Source: Paenibacillus stellifer (GTDB lineage: Bacteria > Bacillota > Bacilli > Paenibacillales > Paenibacillaceae). Taken from it: DNA of 64,000 bases. Below, in pieces: positions 1 through 8,436 of this stretch (the first letter of the stretch is position 1; the number at the start of each line of letters is the position of its first letter). The stretch is from NCBI RefSeq assembly GCF_000758685.1, contig NZ_CP009286.1, positions 4,680,501 to 4,744,500 of the forward strand. Direction: 5' to 3'. The notes under the pieces are model-generated. The model was not told the DNA's origin, made no database searches, and was given only the letters and a program-made list of their open reading frames with translations. Made by a program: the position numbers and the translations under genes.

Positions 1-28
1 AGCCACGCAGCCGTCAAGCTGCGTGGCT
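1..28. terminator. Hairpin, probable terminator of a gene left of the window
   Basis: A perfect 10-bp stem (AGCCACGCAG with CTGCGTGGCT, loop of 8) is followed by a T-rich stretch (TTCATTTATT). It most likely ends a transcript entering from the left. Confidence 0.6.
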
Positions 29-95
29 TCATTTATTCGGACGAGGGCCGTATGCGTTGGCGTATCGGCCTTCGTCCGGGACAAGGAGCGGATGT

Positions 96-278
96 ATGAG
101 CAAGGGACTTGCATTATGGTTTGCTCTTTCTTCTATATTATTGCTGGCGGCGGCATCCATCGCCCTCACCTACCAGGTCTGGATCGCCCTGCTCCTTGGG
201 CTGCTCTGCATTCTTAATATCGGCCTTGGCTTCATCGTCAAGGCGCGCACCCGGCAGAAGCAGCCTCCATTGGAATGA
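96..278 (+). CDS. Small two-helix membrane protein of unknown function
   Basis: A 60-residue ORF. The ATG at 96 is chosen over earlier in-frame starts because AAGGAG (83-88) sits 7 bases upstream. The protein is almost entirely hydrophobic: helix one spans about residues 5-24 and helix two about 26-45, followed by a basic tail (KARTRQK) that should stay in the cytoplasm. I recognise no family. It is convergent with trpS. Its size, ribosome binding site and clean two-helix profile support a real gene; nothing indicates a role. Confidence 0.6.
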   Translation: MSKGLALWFALSSILLLAAASIALTYQVWIALLLGLLCILNIGLGFIVKARTRQKQPPLE

Positions 279-509
279 CCCGGGAAACCGCCTGCCCGTA
301 GTGAGCGGGTGGTAAATGCCGGCTGTCCTCACTAGGCAAATTCAGGACAGCCTCGCAGGGCAAATGCTGATATCCATCGCCAGTAAGAAGCCGGACCGGC
401 CTCTGAGGCTAATGTCGGATTGGCCCCTGACAGGCCAATGCCAGACTACCCTCGCCCTGCATCATCCGGGTTTCCGGCAAGTCACCCGCCGTATGCCGGC
501 GGTCGGCAC
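279..509. other. Intergenic stretch with several inverted repeats
   Basis: Between the convergent small membrane gene and trpS lie GGCTGTCC/GGACAGCC (321-328 and 344-351) and ATTGGCC/GGCCAAT (419-425 and 433-439). Neither has a T-tract. They may help end converging transcripts. No convincing ORF was found here. Confidence 0.4.
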
Positions 510-1508
510 TTAGCGGGTAGGGAGAAATCCCATCCGCTCTTTGACGCCGGCCAGGGTAACAGCCGCAACCTCCCGGGCGCGCTCCGCGCCCGAAGCGAGG
601 ATGTCGGTAATCGCGCCGGAGCTGCGGATCTCCTGATAACGCTTCTGCAGCGGCTCCAGAACGCCAACCACCACCTCAGCCAGATCCTTCTTGAAGCCCC
701 CGTACATTTGACCCTCGTAGCGGTTCGCGATTTCCTCCAGCGACAGACCGGATAATTCGGAGTAAATGGTCATCAAATTGCTGACTTCCGGCTTGTTCGC
801 AGGATCGTATACGACCTCACGGCCCGAGTCGGTCGTCGCCCGGCTTATCTTCTTGCGGATGACATCCGGCGGGTCCAGGAGAGCGATATAGCTGCCGGCA
901 TTCGGGTTGCTCTTGCTCATCTTCTTGCTGGCGTCGTCAAGCGACATAATCCGCGCCCCCACTTTGGGGATGTATGGCTCGGGGATCGTGAAGAATTCGC
1001 CGAAGCGGCTGTTGAAGCGGCCCGCCAGATCACGGGTCAATTCCAGATGCTGCTTCTGGTCCTCCCCGACAGGCACGAGATCCGAGTTGTATACGAGAAT
1101 ATCGGCCGCCATCAAGGCTGGATAGACGAACAGGCCTGCGCCGACAGTATCCTTCCCGCTCGATTTGTCCTTGAACTGCGTCATCCGCTCAAGCTCGCCC
1201 ATGGAGGTGAGCGTAGTCATCAACCAGCCCAGCTCGGCATGCTGGGGCACATGCGACTGCAGGTACACATTGGAGAGGGCGGGATCGATGCCTGCCGCGA
1301 TGAACAGCGCGGCGACCGCCTCGGACTGCTCGCGCAGACTGGCCGGTTCCTGAGGAACGGTGACAGCGTGCAGATCGACAACCATGAAGAAGAATTCATG
1401 GTCATGCTGAAGCTCATTTTGAAGCTTGACGTAATTTTTGATCGCGCCGATATAGTTGCCGAGTGTCAGCTTACCGCTGGGCTGAATGCCGGACATTACC
1501 TTTTTCAT
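510..1508 (-). CDS. trpS: Tryptophan--tRNA ligase
   Basis: Cytoplasmic class I aminoacyl-tRNA synthetase that charges tRNA-Trp with tryptophan. The 332-residue length is typical of the bacterial enzyme. The HIGH-equivalent GNYIG lies near residue 17 after the SGIQPSG start typical of TrpRS, and KMSKS lies near residue 196. The ATG at 1508 follows GGAGGG at a normal distance. Expression is controlled by the T-box leader directly upstream (1557-1852) with a TGG specifier, so the gene should be induced when uncharged tRNA-Trp accumulates. It is a single-gene unit. Confidence 0.97.
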   Translation of the reverse strand: MKKVMSGIQPSGKLTLGNYIGAIKNYVKLQNELQHDHEFFFMVVDLHAVTVPQEPASLREQSEAVAALFIAAGIDPALSNVYLQSHVPQHAELGWLMTTLTSMGELERMTQFKDKSSGKDTVGAGLFVYPALMAADILVYNSDLVPVGEDQKQHLELTRDLAGRFNSRFGEFFTIPEPYIPKVGARIMSLDDASKKMSKSNPNAGSYIALLDPPDVIRKKISRATTDSGREVVYDPANKPEVSNLMTIYSELSGLSLEEIANRYEGQMYGGFKKDLAEVVVGVLEPLQKRYQEIRSSGAITDILASGAERAREVAAVTLAGVKERMGFLPTR

Positions 1509-1556
1509 AACAAGACCCTCCGTTTTCTAAATGTCACACAGATTACCCGGGAACGC

Positions 1557-1852
1557 AAAAAAGGCCCACTCCGCAAGGGACGTGAGACCGTGGTGCCACC
1601 CTTATTCGAAGGCGCAGTCTTCCCGCTTCCTTCCGGAACCGGATTTTCATACAGCTGCAGCCATCCTTAAAGACTTTCTGTAACGGGAAAGGCCCGGCCG
1701 GTCTACTGGGGAGAATTCTCCCGTTCGAGCTCGGCGCTCAGGGGTCCATTCGGTCGGAAGCCATCGTCCGGTTCGCATCATCCACCGGCTTTCTGCAGCC
1801 CCGCATCTTCCGCTTACTTGTCCCCGTCATCGCATTGACAACATCTTGAACT
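1557..1852 (-). promoter_or_regulatory. T-box leader, tryptophan-specific, controlling trpS
   Basis: On the minus strand the leader carries the stem I AGTAA element (about 1814-1818), a GAA-TGG-A specifier loop with TGG at 1746-1748 (a Trp codon, matching the downstream gene), the near-invariant antiterminator AAGGGTGGCACCACGG (1588-1603), and a competing GC-rich hairpin that ends in six T (1557-1562). Uncharged tRNA-Trp is expected to pair with the specifier and the antiterminator bulge and permit readthrough into trpS. Confidence 0.93.
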
Positions 1853-1858
1853 GAGTTC

Positions 1859-1887
1859 ATCATAGAGCCGGAAGGTAAGTTTGTCAA
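1859..1887 (-). promoter_or_regulatory. SigA-type promoter of the trpS T-box transcript
   Basis: Read on the minus strand: TTGACA (1882-1887), a 17-base spacer, then TATGAT (1859-1864). This is a near-consensus housekeeping promoter placed just before the T-box. Confidence 0.85.
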
Positions 1888-1974
1888 ATCGTTAACCTCT
1901 TCTTTCGTAAATCTGTTATGATAAGGATATGTGTTTACGGTTGCAATTAAGTGTACGACAAAGGAGCATGGATC

Positions 1975-2976
1975 ATGAAACAGGTGACCAAAGGGCAATG
2001 GTGCGGTTATGACACCTATATTTTGCACAGCCGCGATTTGGAAGTCACGCTGCTGCCCAAGCTGGGGAACAACATTATCTCCCTGCGGGATCTGAGGGAA
2101 GAACGGGATATTCTGCGCAGTCCGGAAGAGGGAGATCTGGAATTCTACATGCAGAAGCCTTATCATTTCGGCATTCCGCTCCTCATTCCGCCGGGACGTA
2201 TCGCCAAAGGACGTTTTGAGTTCCAGGGAGCGAATTACCAGTTCGACCAGAATACTGCCAATGACAATCACATTCACGGTCTTCACCGTACTCAGTCGTG
2301 GATTGTCAGCGATATTCAGGAGGATGAAGACGGGTGCGCCGTAACGACCGAGTTCTGCAGCCAGAATGATCCTCATTGGATGGAGCAGCTTCCGGTAGAA
2401 CTCAAGTTCGAGATGACGTTTCAACTGCAGGATTCCTCGCTTCGCCAGACGCTAAAGGTGACCCATCTCGGCCATGAACGGAGCATCCCCTTTGGAATCG
2501 GTTATCATACCTGGTTCATGATTGACGGAGAGCCGCAGCGTTGGAGCATCAAAGTTCCGGTAGAAGGGGTATATGAGCAGAACGACCAGCTGCTCCCAAG
2601 CGGCAAGGTTCTGCCTCTGGGCCCGCTAGAAGCTCTGAACGAGGGCATGAATCTGGAAGGAACCAACTTCGACACCCCTCTCCGTATCGGAGGGAAGCGG
2701 CCGGTAGAGGCGTTAGTGCTGAGAGATGACGGATATGGATTAAAATACGGAGCGGACGAAGATTACTTCCGTCATTGGGTGCTCTACACGAAAGGCACTG
2801 CCGATCAGTTCCTGTGCGTGGAGCCTTACACCTGGCTTCCGGACGCCCCAAACGTACCGGGAGGACCGGAATTTACAGGTCTCATCACCCTGAATCCAGG
2901 CGAGACGCTGGTGCTTGCGACCTGGATCGAGATGATCTATCCCGATTCCAAAGCTCCCGATACCCAAGAAGCCTGA
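1975..2976 (+). CDS. Aldose 1-epimerase family protein (galactose mutarotase-like)
   Basis: A 333-residue cytoplasmic protein of the beta-sandwich mutarotase superfamily, which interconverts alpha and beta anomers of aldoses or sugar phosphates. The family motif HIHGLHR lies near residue 99, preceded by a GIPLLIPPGRI stretch typical of the superfamily. The ATG at 1975 follows AAAGGAG (1960-1966) with 8 bases between; an upstream GTG at 1951 would lie before the ribosome binding site. It stands alone, divergent from the trpS leader, with no sugar-pathway genes next to it, so the substrate is open. Confidence 0.8.
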   Translation: MKQVTKGQWCGYDTYILHSRDLEVTLLPKLGNNIISLRDLREERDILRSPEEGDLEFYMQKPYHFGIPLLIPPGRIAKGRFEFQGANYQFDQNTANDNHIHGLHRTQSWIVSDIQEDEDGCAVTTEFCSQNDPHWMEQLPVELKFEMTFQLQDSSLRQTLKVTHLGHERSIPFGIGYHTWFMIDGEPQRWSIKVPVEGVYEQNDQLLPSGKVLPLGPLEALNEGMNLEGTNFDTPLRIGGKRPVEALVLRDDGYGLKYGADEDYFRHWVLYTKGTADQFLCVEPYTWLPDAPNVPGGPEFTGLITLNPGETLVLATWIEMIYPDSKAPDTQEA

Positions 2977-3163
2977 TAGAACAATAATTCAACTTGACGA
3001 GCGGTCCGGAATTCCGGCCGCTTGTTTGCGTTAACAGGGTTGTAACCGCTGTCGCAATCCAATATCCTGACATGAATTCCCATCCACATCCTCTGTGAAT
3101 CTGTGCATGATATCTCCTCTTCGGGTCATACTATCTCTACCAAGGACGAAGGAGGTGACAAAC

Positions 3164-3406
3164 ATGGGTCAAGCAGGTCAAAGCCAAGGTCGCAGCAGCC
3201 GTTCCAACAACCTGGTCGTTCCTCAAGCCACTGCAGCTCTGCAGCAGCTGAAATATGAAGCCGCTCAGGAGCTTGGTGTAACCATCCCTCAGGACGGTTA
3301 CTATGGTAACTATACTTCCCGCGAAACCGGTTCTCTGGGAGGTTATATCACCAAGCGTCTTGTACAACTGGCTGAGCAGCAGCTCTCCGGTCGTTCGACA
3401 CTGTAA
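3164..3406 (+). CDS. Alpha/beta-type small acid-soluble spore protein
   Basis: An 80-residue DNA-binding protein of the SASP alpha/beta family, which coats spore DNA and is degraded at germination. The segment KYEAAQELGV (around residues 30-39) matches the conserved germination-protease recognition region, and the C-terminal G-G-xx-KRLVQLAEQQL block is the family's second DNA-contacting helix. A strong GGAGG (3151-3155) precedes the ATG at 3164, and a good terminator follows at 3430. Single-gene unit; expected to be made in the forespore by sigma-G, although I could not identify a clear sigma-G promoter. Confidence 0.95.
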   Translation: MGQAGQSQGRSSRSNNLVVPQATAALQQLKYEAAQELGVTIPQDGYYGNYTSRETGSLGGYITKRLVQLAEQQLSGRSTL

Positions 3407-3429
3407 TCCATCGTTTATCGCTTAACCTG

Positions 3430-3466
3430 AGCCCTCCCGCTTCCTAAGGAAGCGCGGGGGCTTTTT
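3430..3466 (+). terminator. Rho-independent terminator of the SASP gene
   Basis: Stem AGCCCTCCCGCTTCC with GGAAGCGCGGGGGCT, a TAA loop, then TTTTT. Confidence 0.85.
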
Positions 3467-3570
3467 GAAGCTTAATCATCGTTGAATACGAAGAAACGGT
3501 ACAGGTTCAGCCGATTCAAAGCAGGTTCCAGGTATGTTCTTCTAACATGAGTTCTTTTAAAATGAGTCCT

Positions 3571-3978
3571 TTAGCCGCAATTATGATCGGCATCGGCACC
3601 TGCGCTTCTCGGATATCGGATCATCAGATTGGCCATATTATAATTGGATTCCAGCACTGCATCGACCATTACAATTCCCTGCTTGACAGCGAATTCAAAG
3701 CTGATCTCGCCATGCGTCCAACGCCGCTTGAATTTCAGGCTCTCCAAAGCCATAAGCCGAAAGGAGGCATGCTGCTCGGGCGTCAGCCCCTCCTCTTTCT
3801 CCAGAAATGTTCCGCTGCGTCCAGTCAGCGGATTATGCCGGATGCCGAATTTGCCAACCAAGTCATTTCGTATTTGCACAAACACAATACCCGAGGTCAC
3901 CCCCGAAAGCTCCTCCCGAAGCTCCCTAAACACCAAATCCAACTGCCTCGCAAGAGACAATTGCTCCGTCTTCAACAT
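3571..3978 (-). CDS. Conserved-looking protein of unknown function
   Basis: A 135-residue, probably cytoplasmic ORF that I do not recognise. It has a helical, charged N-terminal third (QLDLVFRELREEL), a middle part with alternating strands (SGIVFVQIRNDLVGKFGI), and a C-terminal half containing VKQGIVMVDAVLESNYNMANLMIRY split by acidic and basic turns. No signal peptide, membrane segment or cysteine pair. The start is well supported: GAGGAGG sits 8 bases before the ATG and a near-consensus promoter lies at 4033-4061. Single-gene unit between the SASP gene and the peptidase gene. Confidence 0.7.
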   Translation of the reverse strand: MLKTEQLSLARQLDLVFRELREELSGVTSGIVFVQIRNDLVGKFGIRHNPLTGRSGTFLEKEEGLTPEQHASFRLMALESLKFKRRWTHGEISFEFAVKQGIVMVDAVLESNYNMANLMIRYPRSAGADADHNCG

Positions 3979-4032
3979 GAATTATCCTCCTCAAACTAGT
4001 TATACAGCCTCACTTCATAAGGCTTAAGACTC

Positions 4033-4061
4033 ATTATAGGGGATTGCTTTGTGCACTACAA
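4033..4061 (-). promoter_or_regulatory. SigA-type promoter for the gene at 3571-3978
   Basis: Minus strand: TTGTAG (4056-4061), 17 bases, TATAAT (4033-4038), about 55 bases before the ATG at 3978. The intergenic stretch 3979-4299 holds this promoter and the terminator at 4165; I see nothing else in it. Confidence 0.8.
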
Positions 4062-4164
4062 CAATTTCCAACATAATTGGGTTATTATTCCTATAAATGC
4101 GCATTTTTCTTTGTTTTCTAACAAGTTTCTCATCGCTGAACGGGTGTTTTCGACATATATCCAT

Positions 4165-4203
4165 AAAAAAAGACCCGTGCCGACCAAAGATCGGAGAGGG
4201 TCT
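4165..4203 (-). terminator. Rho-independent terminator of the M3 peptidase gene
   Basis: On the minus strand a stem AGACCC...GGGTCT with an inner CCGATC...GGTCGG part is followed by seven T. Confidence 0.85.
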
Positions 4204-4299
4204 ATTCGTATTTACACCTATGGATTTAGCTTTCTTTCGTACGTTTGCAGACTAGGTCGTCAGCAGGATTCATATTTGCGCATTGATTGCGAAAGACTC

Positions 4300-6102
4300 C
4301 TAGGCCAAATGTTCAGTCATCTTGAGGAAGGTGTCGATATCCTCGAGAATCAGATCGGCAGCCCCCTGCCAGAAATCCGGTTGGGACAGATCCACTCCGA
4401 GGTGTTTGCGGACCAATTCCTCCAGCGTCATAACCCCGGTGTCACGCAGCAGCGCGTCGTATTTGTCCGCAAAGGAAGGTCCCTCCTGAAGAGCCAGACG
4501 ATACAATCCGGTGCTGAACATATAGCCGACCGTGTACGGGAAGTTATAGAACGGCACATCCGTAATATAAAAATGCAGCTTCGCCGCCCAGAAATGCGGA
4601 TGGTAACCGGACAGAATGCCGCCGAACGCTTCTTTCTGTGCGTCGACCATCAGAGCGCACAGTTCCTCTGCGCTGACAAGTCCGGCTTTGCGCTTCTCGT
4701 AGAAGGCTGTCTCAAAGAGGAAACGGGCATGAATATTCATGAAGAAGGCCACGCTGTTCTGAAGCTTCTCCTCCAGCAGCGCCAGCTTCTCCTCGTCGCT
4801 GCCAGCAGCTTTGACCTGGGCATCGGCTACAATAACCTCCGCGAAGGTAGAAGCCGTCTCTGCCACATTCATCGCGTAGTTCTGGTTCAGCAGCGGCTGG
4901 TCGTCGAGCAGATAGGAATGATACGCATGACCCAGCTCATGCGCCAGTGTCGCCACATTGGACGGCGTGCCGCTGTAAGTCATGAAGATCCGCGATTCCT
5001 TGCTCATCGGGAACGACACGCAGAACCCTCCCGGACGCTTGGCCGGACGGTCTTCCGCTTCAATCCAATTACTGTCGAAGGCGCGCTCGGCGAAGGCCGC
5101 CATCTTGGGACTGAATTTGCCGAATTGGGCGACAATTTCCTTCGCTGCGCTGTCATAAGGGATCTTGCCCGATGATCGAGCAATCGGCGCTTCAACATCT
5201 TCCCAGCTGAGGCTTTCCAGTCCAAGCAGCTTTGCTTTGCGCTGCAGATAAGCCTGAAGCGCAGGCTTGTTCTTGGCGATTGTCTTCCACATCATTTCGA
5301 GGGATTCCGCCGTCATCCGGTTGATCATCAGCGGCTCTTTAAGCACGCTGTCCCATCCCCGGGCGCCATACAGCTTCAGACGGAAGCCGGCAAGATGGTT
5401 AAGCGTGTCGGCGCAATAGTCGGCCACATTTTCCCATGCCTTTTCCCATTTGGCGAACATGTCCTTCCGCGCCTTGTTGTCATTATCATGCAGCTTGTTA
5501 AAAGCCTGGCCGGCCGACAGCTTCTTCTCCGTGCCGTCTTCATCCTTATATGGAATGGCAATTGAGCTTACAATCGTCTCATAATGCTCACTCCAGCCAT
5601 GATAGCCGTCAACGGCAAGGTCCAGCGCCAGGCTCTCCAGCTCCGGACTCAGCTTCTCGCGCGCCTGGTCCCGGCTCTCGCCCAGAACAAAGGACAGCGG
5701 GGCAATCTCCGGACGGGCCATCCACTGCGCCCATACCTCATCCTCCGTCTGGCGCAGCACATTTTCGAATGCGGAAGATACCCCTTGGAACCGGGCGCTC
5801 AGGCCGGCTACAGATCCGGAGAGACGGACGGCGCCCTTGTCCTGCTGATTCTGTGCGCCCAGACAGCCTGCGAATTCCGAGGCCTGGATCAGGCGGCCGG
5901 TACAGCTCTGAAGCAGCTCTATGATCCCGTCAAAAGCCTGGCTGTCCTCTACACTCTGTGGAGCGCGGGCCGTCTTGACCTGCTCGGCCAGCTTGCCGAT
6001 ATCTCCATCCAGTTCAGCGAGAAAAGCTTCAAATTCGGAAGAGGCGGAGCCTCCGGCAAAGAGGGAATCCAGTTCCCAGGTTAGGGAAAGCGGTTGTTTC
6101 AT
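4300..6102 (-). CDS. pepF: M3 family oligoendopeptidase (PepF type)
   Basis: A 600-residue cytoplasmic zinc metallopeptidase that cleaves short peptides. The HExxH zinc site appears as HELGHAYH near residue 389, followed about 25 residues later by the third ligand region (NVAETASTFAE). The length fits PepF/oligoendopeptidase F. No signal peptide. It has its own promoter (TTACAA-N16-TATGAT, minus strand, 6141-6168) and its own terminator. Substrates are probably peptides of roughly 6-20 residues, as in the family; a role in peptide recycling is inference. Confidence 0.93.
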   Translation of the reverse strand: MKQPLSLTWELDSLFAGGSASSEFEAFLAELDGDIGKLAEQVKTARAPQSVEDSQAFDGIIELLQSCTGRLIQASEFAGCLGAQNQQDKGAVRLSGSVAGLSARFQGVSSAFENVLRQTEDEVWAQWMARPEIAPLSFVLGESRDQAREKLSPELESLALDLAVDGYHGWSEHYETIVSSIAIPYKDEDGTEKKLSAGQAFNKLHDNDNKARKDMFAKWEKAWENVADYCADTLNHLAGFRLKLYGARGWDSVLKEPLMINRMTAESLEMMWKTIAKNKPALQAYLQRKAKLLGLESLSWEDVEAPIARSSGKIPYDSAAKEIVAQFGKFSPKMAAFAERAFDSNWIEAEDRPAKRPGGFCVSFPMSKESRIFMTYSGTPSNVATLAHELGHAYHSYLLDDQPLLNQNYAMNVAETASTFAEVIVADAQVKAAGSDEEKLALLEEKLQNSVAFFMNIHARFLFETAFYEKRKAGLVSAEELCALMVDAQKEAFGGILSGYHPHFWAAKLHFYITDVPFYNFPYTVGYMFSTGLYRLALQEGPSFADKYDALLRDTGVMTLEELVRKHLGVDLSQPDFWQGAADLILEDIDTFLKMTEHLA

Positions 6103-6140
6103 CGGTCAACACCCATCCTTTATAGTTGTTGTATGCTTTT

Positions 6141-6191
6141 ATCATAGCATTCCATGTTTGCTTTGTAATGCTTCGCGCTACATGGTAAAGT
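6141..6191. promoter_or_regulatory. Back-to-back promoters for pepF (-) and yycC (+)
   Basis: The same six bases serve both directions: 6163-6168 read TTGTAA on the plus strand (17 bases before TAAAGT at 6186-6191, towards yycC) and TTACAA on the minus strand (16 bases before TATGAT at 6141-6146, towards pepF). Occupancy of one direction should exclude the other. Confidence 0.55.
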
Positions 6192-6236
6192 GGATTACAC
6201 GCTTATCATTTAAAACGATTGGGAGGACAATTACAA

Positions 6237-6416
6237 ATGCGGCCACTTCAAATTTCGCCGGAAACGGCATTGGCGCTCTCGAAGCAGCTGGGTGTCCCTC
6301 TGGAGCATTTAATGCATATGCCGCAGCACATCCTGATGCAGAAGATAGCCGAGCTCTCCAAGAAGAACGCCAGCGAGGGCGGTTCGCCTGAAGGGGAAGG
6401 CAAGAACGAAGCATGA
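6237..6416 (+). CDS. yycC: YycC-like protein
   Basis: A 59-residue protein whose N-terminal part (MRPLQISPETALALSKQLGV then LMHMPQHIL) closely matches the YycC family of Bacillus and relatives, which has no established function. The C-terminal 15 residues are polar (Gly/Glu/Lys). GGGAGG (6220-6225) precedes the ATG. Its stop overlaps the next ATG (ATGA at 6413), so the two are translationally coupled. Confidence 0.85.
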   Translation: MRPLQISPETALALSKQLGVPLEHLMHMPQHILMQKIAELSKKNASEGGSPEGEGKNEA

Positions 6417-6643
6417 TTCCTTTCGACCGCGCCTGGCCTTACGACATTATTCTTGGAGATATGTATGTGCAGACCTGCCCGTTCTGCGGCGCCGAGAACG
6501 TGCTGCTTCCCATGAAACCGAAAGAGCTGAAGAGCGTCAGGGAAGGCAAGAAGAAGCTGCTGGTCTTTCCATGCTGCAGCGAAAGACCCGTCGTAATCGA
6601 CAGCGACGACGATTATCTGCTGTTTGACCGGTCGGTGCGCTAA
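6413..6643 (+). CDS. Small zinc-ribbon-like protein, function unknown
   Basis: A 76-residue ORF starting in the 4-base overlap with yycC. It holds a CPFCG knuckle around residues 22-26 and a second CC pair near residue 54 (FPCCSERP), an arrangement suggesting one zinc or other metal site. Between them is a basic stretch (KPKELKSVREGKKK). No membrane segment. The coupling to yycC and shared terminator at 6683 mark a two-gene operon. No function can be assigned. Confidence 0.75.
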   Translation: MIPFDRAWPYDIILGDMYVQTCPFCGAENVLLPMKPKELKSVREGKKKLLVFPCCSERPVVIDSDDDYLLFDRSVR

Positions 6644-6682
6644 TTCCGTACGCTAACGCTAATTCCGCTTGTACCCGCCAAC

Positions 6683-6727
6683 AGAAACAGACACCGTCCT
6701 CAAGGAACGGCGCCTGTTTCTTTTTTT
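6683..6727 (+). terminator. Rho-independent terminator of the yycC operon
   Basis: AGAAACAG pairs with CTGTTTCT around an inner GCCGTTCC-type stem, followed by seven T. Confidence 0.8.
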
Positions 6728-6808
6728 GTGGTCATATATGAAATAAGGGCATCCTTATTCTTGAACACTCTATTGATCATTCCACAGATTGGTCAGGCCA
6801 CAGATATC

Positions 6809-7525
6809 TCAGGCCACAGGACCGGGCTCCTGGCCCTGCATCTGCTCCCGAATGACTCCCCACTGCTCGCGTGCCGCCCGGATCATTCCGGCATCCATAA
6901 TCTTGCGGTCGTTGACGATCCGCGAGAACCACTTGACGGCTTCGTTAAACTGGCCAGTGCGGCGGTTAAGCTCACCGATCAGGAACATAAGCCGGGCGTC
7001 GCTTCCCGATATGCCTTCCTGCTGGAAGACGTTGATGTAACTGTCAAGACTATGCTTCAGGAAGCGGAGCTCCTGCGCCTCATCGCCATTATACCGGTAC
7101 ATCCAGGCGATATGATGCAGCAGGCTTGCGATCAGCCGTTCCTTGTCCTGCGTAGCCTGGGCGCAGAGCAGAGCAAGCTTGTACGTCTCCAGCGCCTCGC
7201 TCCAGCTTCTCTTGCCTTCGAAACTCCGGGTCTCCCAGCGGCTGCCGATCTGGGTCATGAATGCCTTGCGCTGCCAGTCGGTGAGTCTCTCCGCCGAATT
7301 CTCCGTGGAAGCGAAGCCGCAGTGCGGGCAGATACGGACTACATAATAATCGGGATTCTCATTCTGGTAATAGGAGCAGAAATCCGCGTCACGCCGGATC
7401 GCTCTCTTAAGGCTCGGACGTACCCGGGAGGTCATGAATTCCTCCTCGCAGTTGCAGCACTTCACTTTAATCGAATACAAGGGCTCCAGAGCGACCGTCT
7501 GATTCATTGTCGTGGCGTCCATCAC
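6809..7525 (-). CDS. DUF2225 family protein
   Basis: A 238-residue cytoplasmic protein. Two cysteine knuckles near the N-terminus (CCNCEEEF around residue 23 and CPHCGFAS around residue 68) match the DUF2225 zinc-ribbon-like domain; the rest (residues 85-225) is a run of amphipathic helices resembling tetratricopeptide repeats (e.g. ALETYKLALLCA, HHIAWMYRYNGD, FNEAVKWFSRI). The start is a GTG at 7525 with AAAGG about 9 bases upstream, or the adjoining ATG at 7522. Only 3 bases separate it from the globin gene, so the two are almost certainly one operon. No biochemical role is established for the family. Confidence 0.85.
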   Translation of the reverse strand: MMDATTMNQTVALEPLYSIKVKCCNCEEEFMTSRVRPSLKRAIRRDADFCSYYQNENPDYYVVRICPHCGFASTENSAERLTDWQRKAFMTQIGSRWETRSFEGKRSWSEALETYKLALLCAQATQDKERLIASLLHHIAWMYRYNGDEAQELRFLKHSLDSYINVFQQEGISGSDARLMFLIGELNRRTGQFNEAVKWFSRIVNDRKIMDAGMIRAAREQWGVIREQMQGQEPGPVA

Positions 7526-7528
7526 ACT

Positions 7529-7918
7529 TCACTGCCTTTCCGGGGGTGTGTTGACAAAATGGCGGGCCGGGCCCGCTAACCGCCCAATCACGAACGTCCG
7601 GAGCTCTTCCTCCGTCCCAATCTCCTTTAGAGCTTCATCCATGCATTCGAGCCAATCCTCTGCCAACTCCAGCGTAATCGGCACATGCATATGGCGGGCT
7701 CTCATCATCGGGTGACCATGCTGATCGGAGTAGAGGGAAGGACCTCCGAAGAATTGTGTCAGGAAAAGAAATTGCTTGTCCCTAACCAGTAATATATCGT
7801 CTGGGAACAACGGACCAAGACGAGGATGACCCTGAATCTTGGCGTAGAATGCCTCCACTAGCCTGCGCAGGCCTTCGGCTCCGCCTAAATTCTCATATAA
7901 AGTCTGCTTCGGATTCAT
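7529..7918 (-). CDS. Truncated haemoglobin (group II-like)
   Basis: A 129-residue globin with the short 2-over-2 fold signatures: LYENLGGAEGLRRLVEAFY at the N-terminus, HPRLGPLFP, a LTQFFGGPSLYSDQHGHPMMRARHM block with the proximal histidine region, and WLECMDEAL. Binds haem and probably O2 or NO in the cytoplasm. The ATG at 7918 is preferred; an in-frame TTG at 7930 would lie directly on the AAAGG site. It leads an operon with the DUF2225 gene, behind an extended -10 (TGGTATAAT, minus strand) at 7964-7969. Confidence 0.9.
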   Translation of the reverse strand: MNPKQTLYENLGGAEGLRRLVEAFYAKIQGHPRLGPLFPDDILLVRDKQFLFLTQFFGGPSLYSDQHGHPMMRARHMHVPITLELAEDWLECMDEALKEIGTEEELRTFVIGRLAGPARHFVNTPPERQ

Positions 7919-7963
7919 GGGAAATGCCAACCTTTCGCCGAATATAATAGTATCGACCTATTG

Positions 7964-7972
7964 ATTATACCA
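7964..7972 (-). promoter_or_regulatory. Extended -10 promoter for the globin-DUF2225 operon
   Basis: The minus strand reads TGGTATAAT with the TATAAT at 7964-7969, about 46 bases before the globin ATG. No good -35 is seen, which fits an extended -10 element. Confidence 0.55.
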
Positions 7973-8132
7973 AATTAAGGACCAAAAGACATCAGAAAAA
8001 CAGAAAAATAACGGAATATGTACCTATAATTTTGTGAGTAGGTCTAAAGTTATAATGTATCAGCAAACGCTGTCGATATTCAGGGAGGACGGTTTTTTTC
8101 TATTTATGCCACTGAAAAAGGCTTCAAGACGC

Positions 8133-8162
8133 AAAAAAGACGCTAAACGAATGTTTAGCGTC
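8133..8162 (-). terminator. Rho-independent terminator of the 31-residue membrane ORF
   Basis: Perfect 10-bp stem GACGCTAAAC/GTTTAGCGTC with a 4-base loop, followed on the minus strand by six T. Confidence 0.85.
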
Positions 8163-8171
8163 TGCAGCATA

Positions 8172-8267
8172 TTAATAGGTCCGCCAATCCTCATCACCAG
8201 GAGAGACGAGGGAGGCTCGGATGACATAAACAAAAGCGCACACAAGAACGCCGGCAACTACGCTCAT
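8172..8267 (-). CDS. 31-residue single-helix membrane peptide
   Basis: Too short for most gene finders. GGGGAG (8276-8281 on the minus strand) lies 8 bases before the third of three consecutive ATG codons, giving a start at 8267 (8273 if the first were used). The peptide begins MSVVAGVLVCAFVYVIRA, one transmembrane helix, then a polar tail ending in DWRTY. A perfect terminator follows 9 bases after the stop. A complete ribosome binding site-ORF-terminator cassette supports a real small protein or a small RNA with a peptide. Function unknown. Confidence 0.55.
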   Translation of the reverse strand: MSVVAGVLVCAFVYVIRASLVSPGDEDWRTY

Positions 8268-8352
8268 CATCATCACTCCCCAATATACATTTGGTTTGAT
8301 TCATTTGTTAATTTTCATATTATCACAAACCAAAGCAAATTGCACTATATTT

Positions 8353-8366
8353 TGCAAACGCTTTCT
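8353..8366. promoter_or_regulatory. cre-like site (CcpA-type) in a divergent region
   Basis: The minus strand reads AGAAAGCGTTTGCA, one base away from the usual TGNAANCGNTNNCA catabolite element. It lies between the small membrane ORF and ylbJ, about 70 bases before the ylbJ start. Matching by eye only. Confidence 0.35.
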
Positions 8367-8436
8367 TTAAGTTTTTTGTGCTGATTGTCCCATTTGCCGC
8401 ATACAACATAACTAAACAAACGGAGGCCAAGTACCC

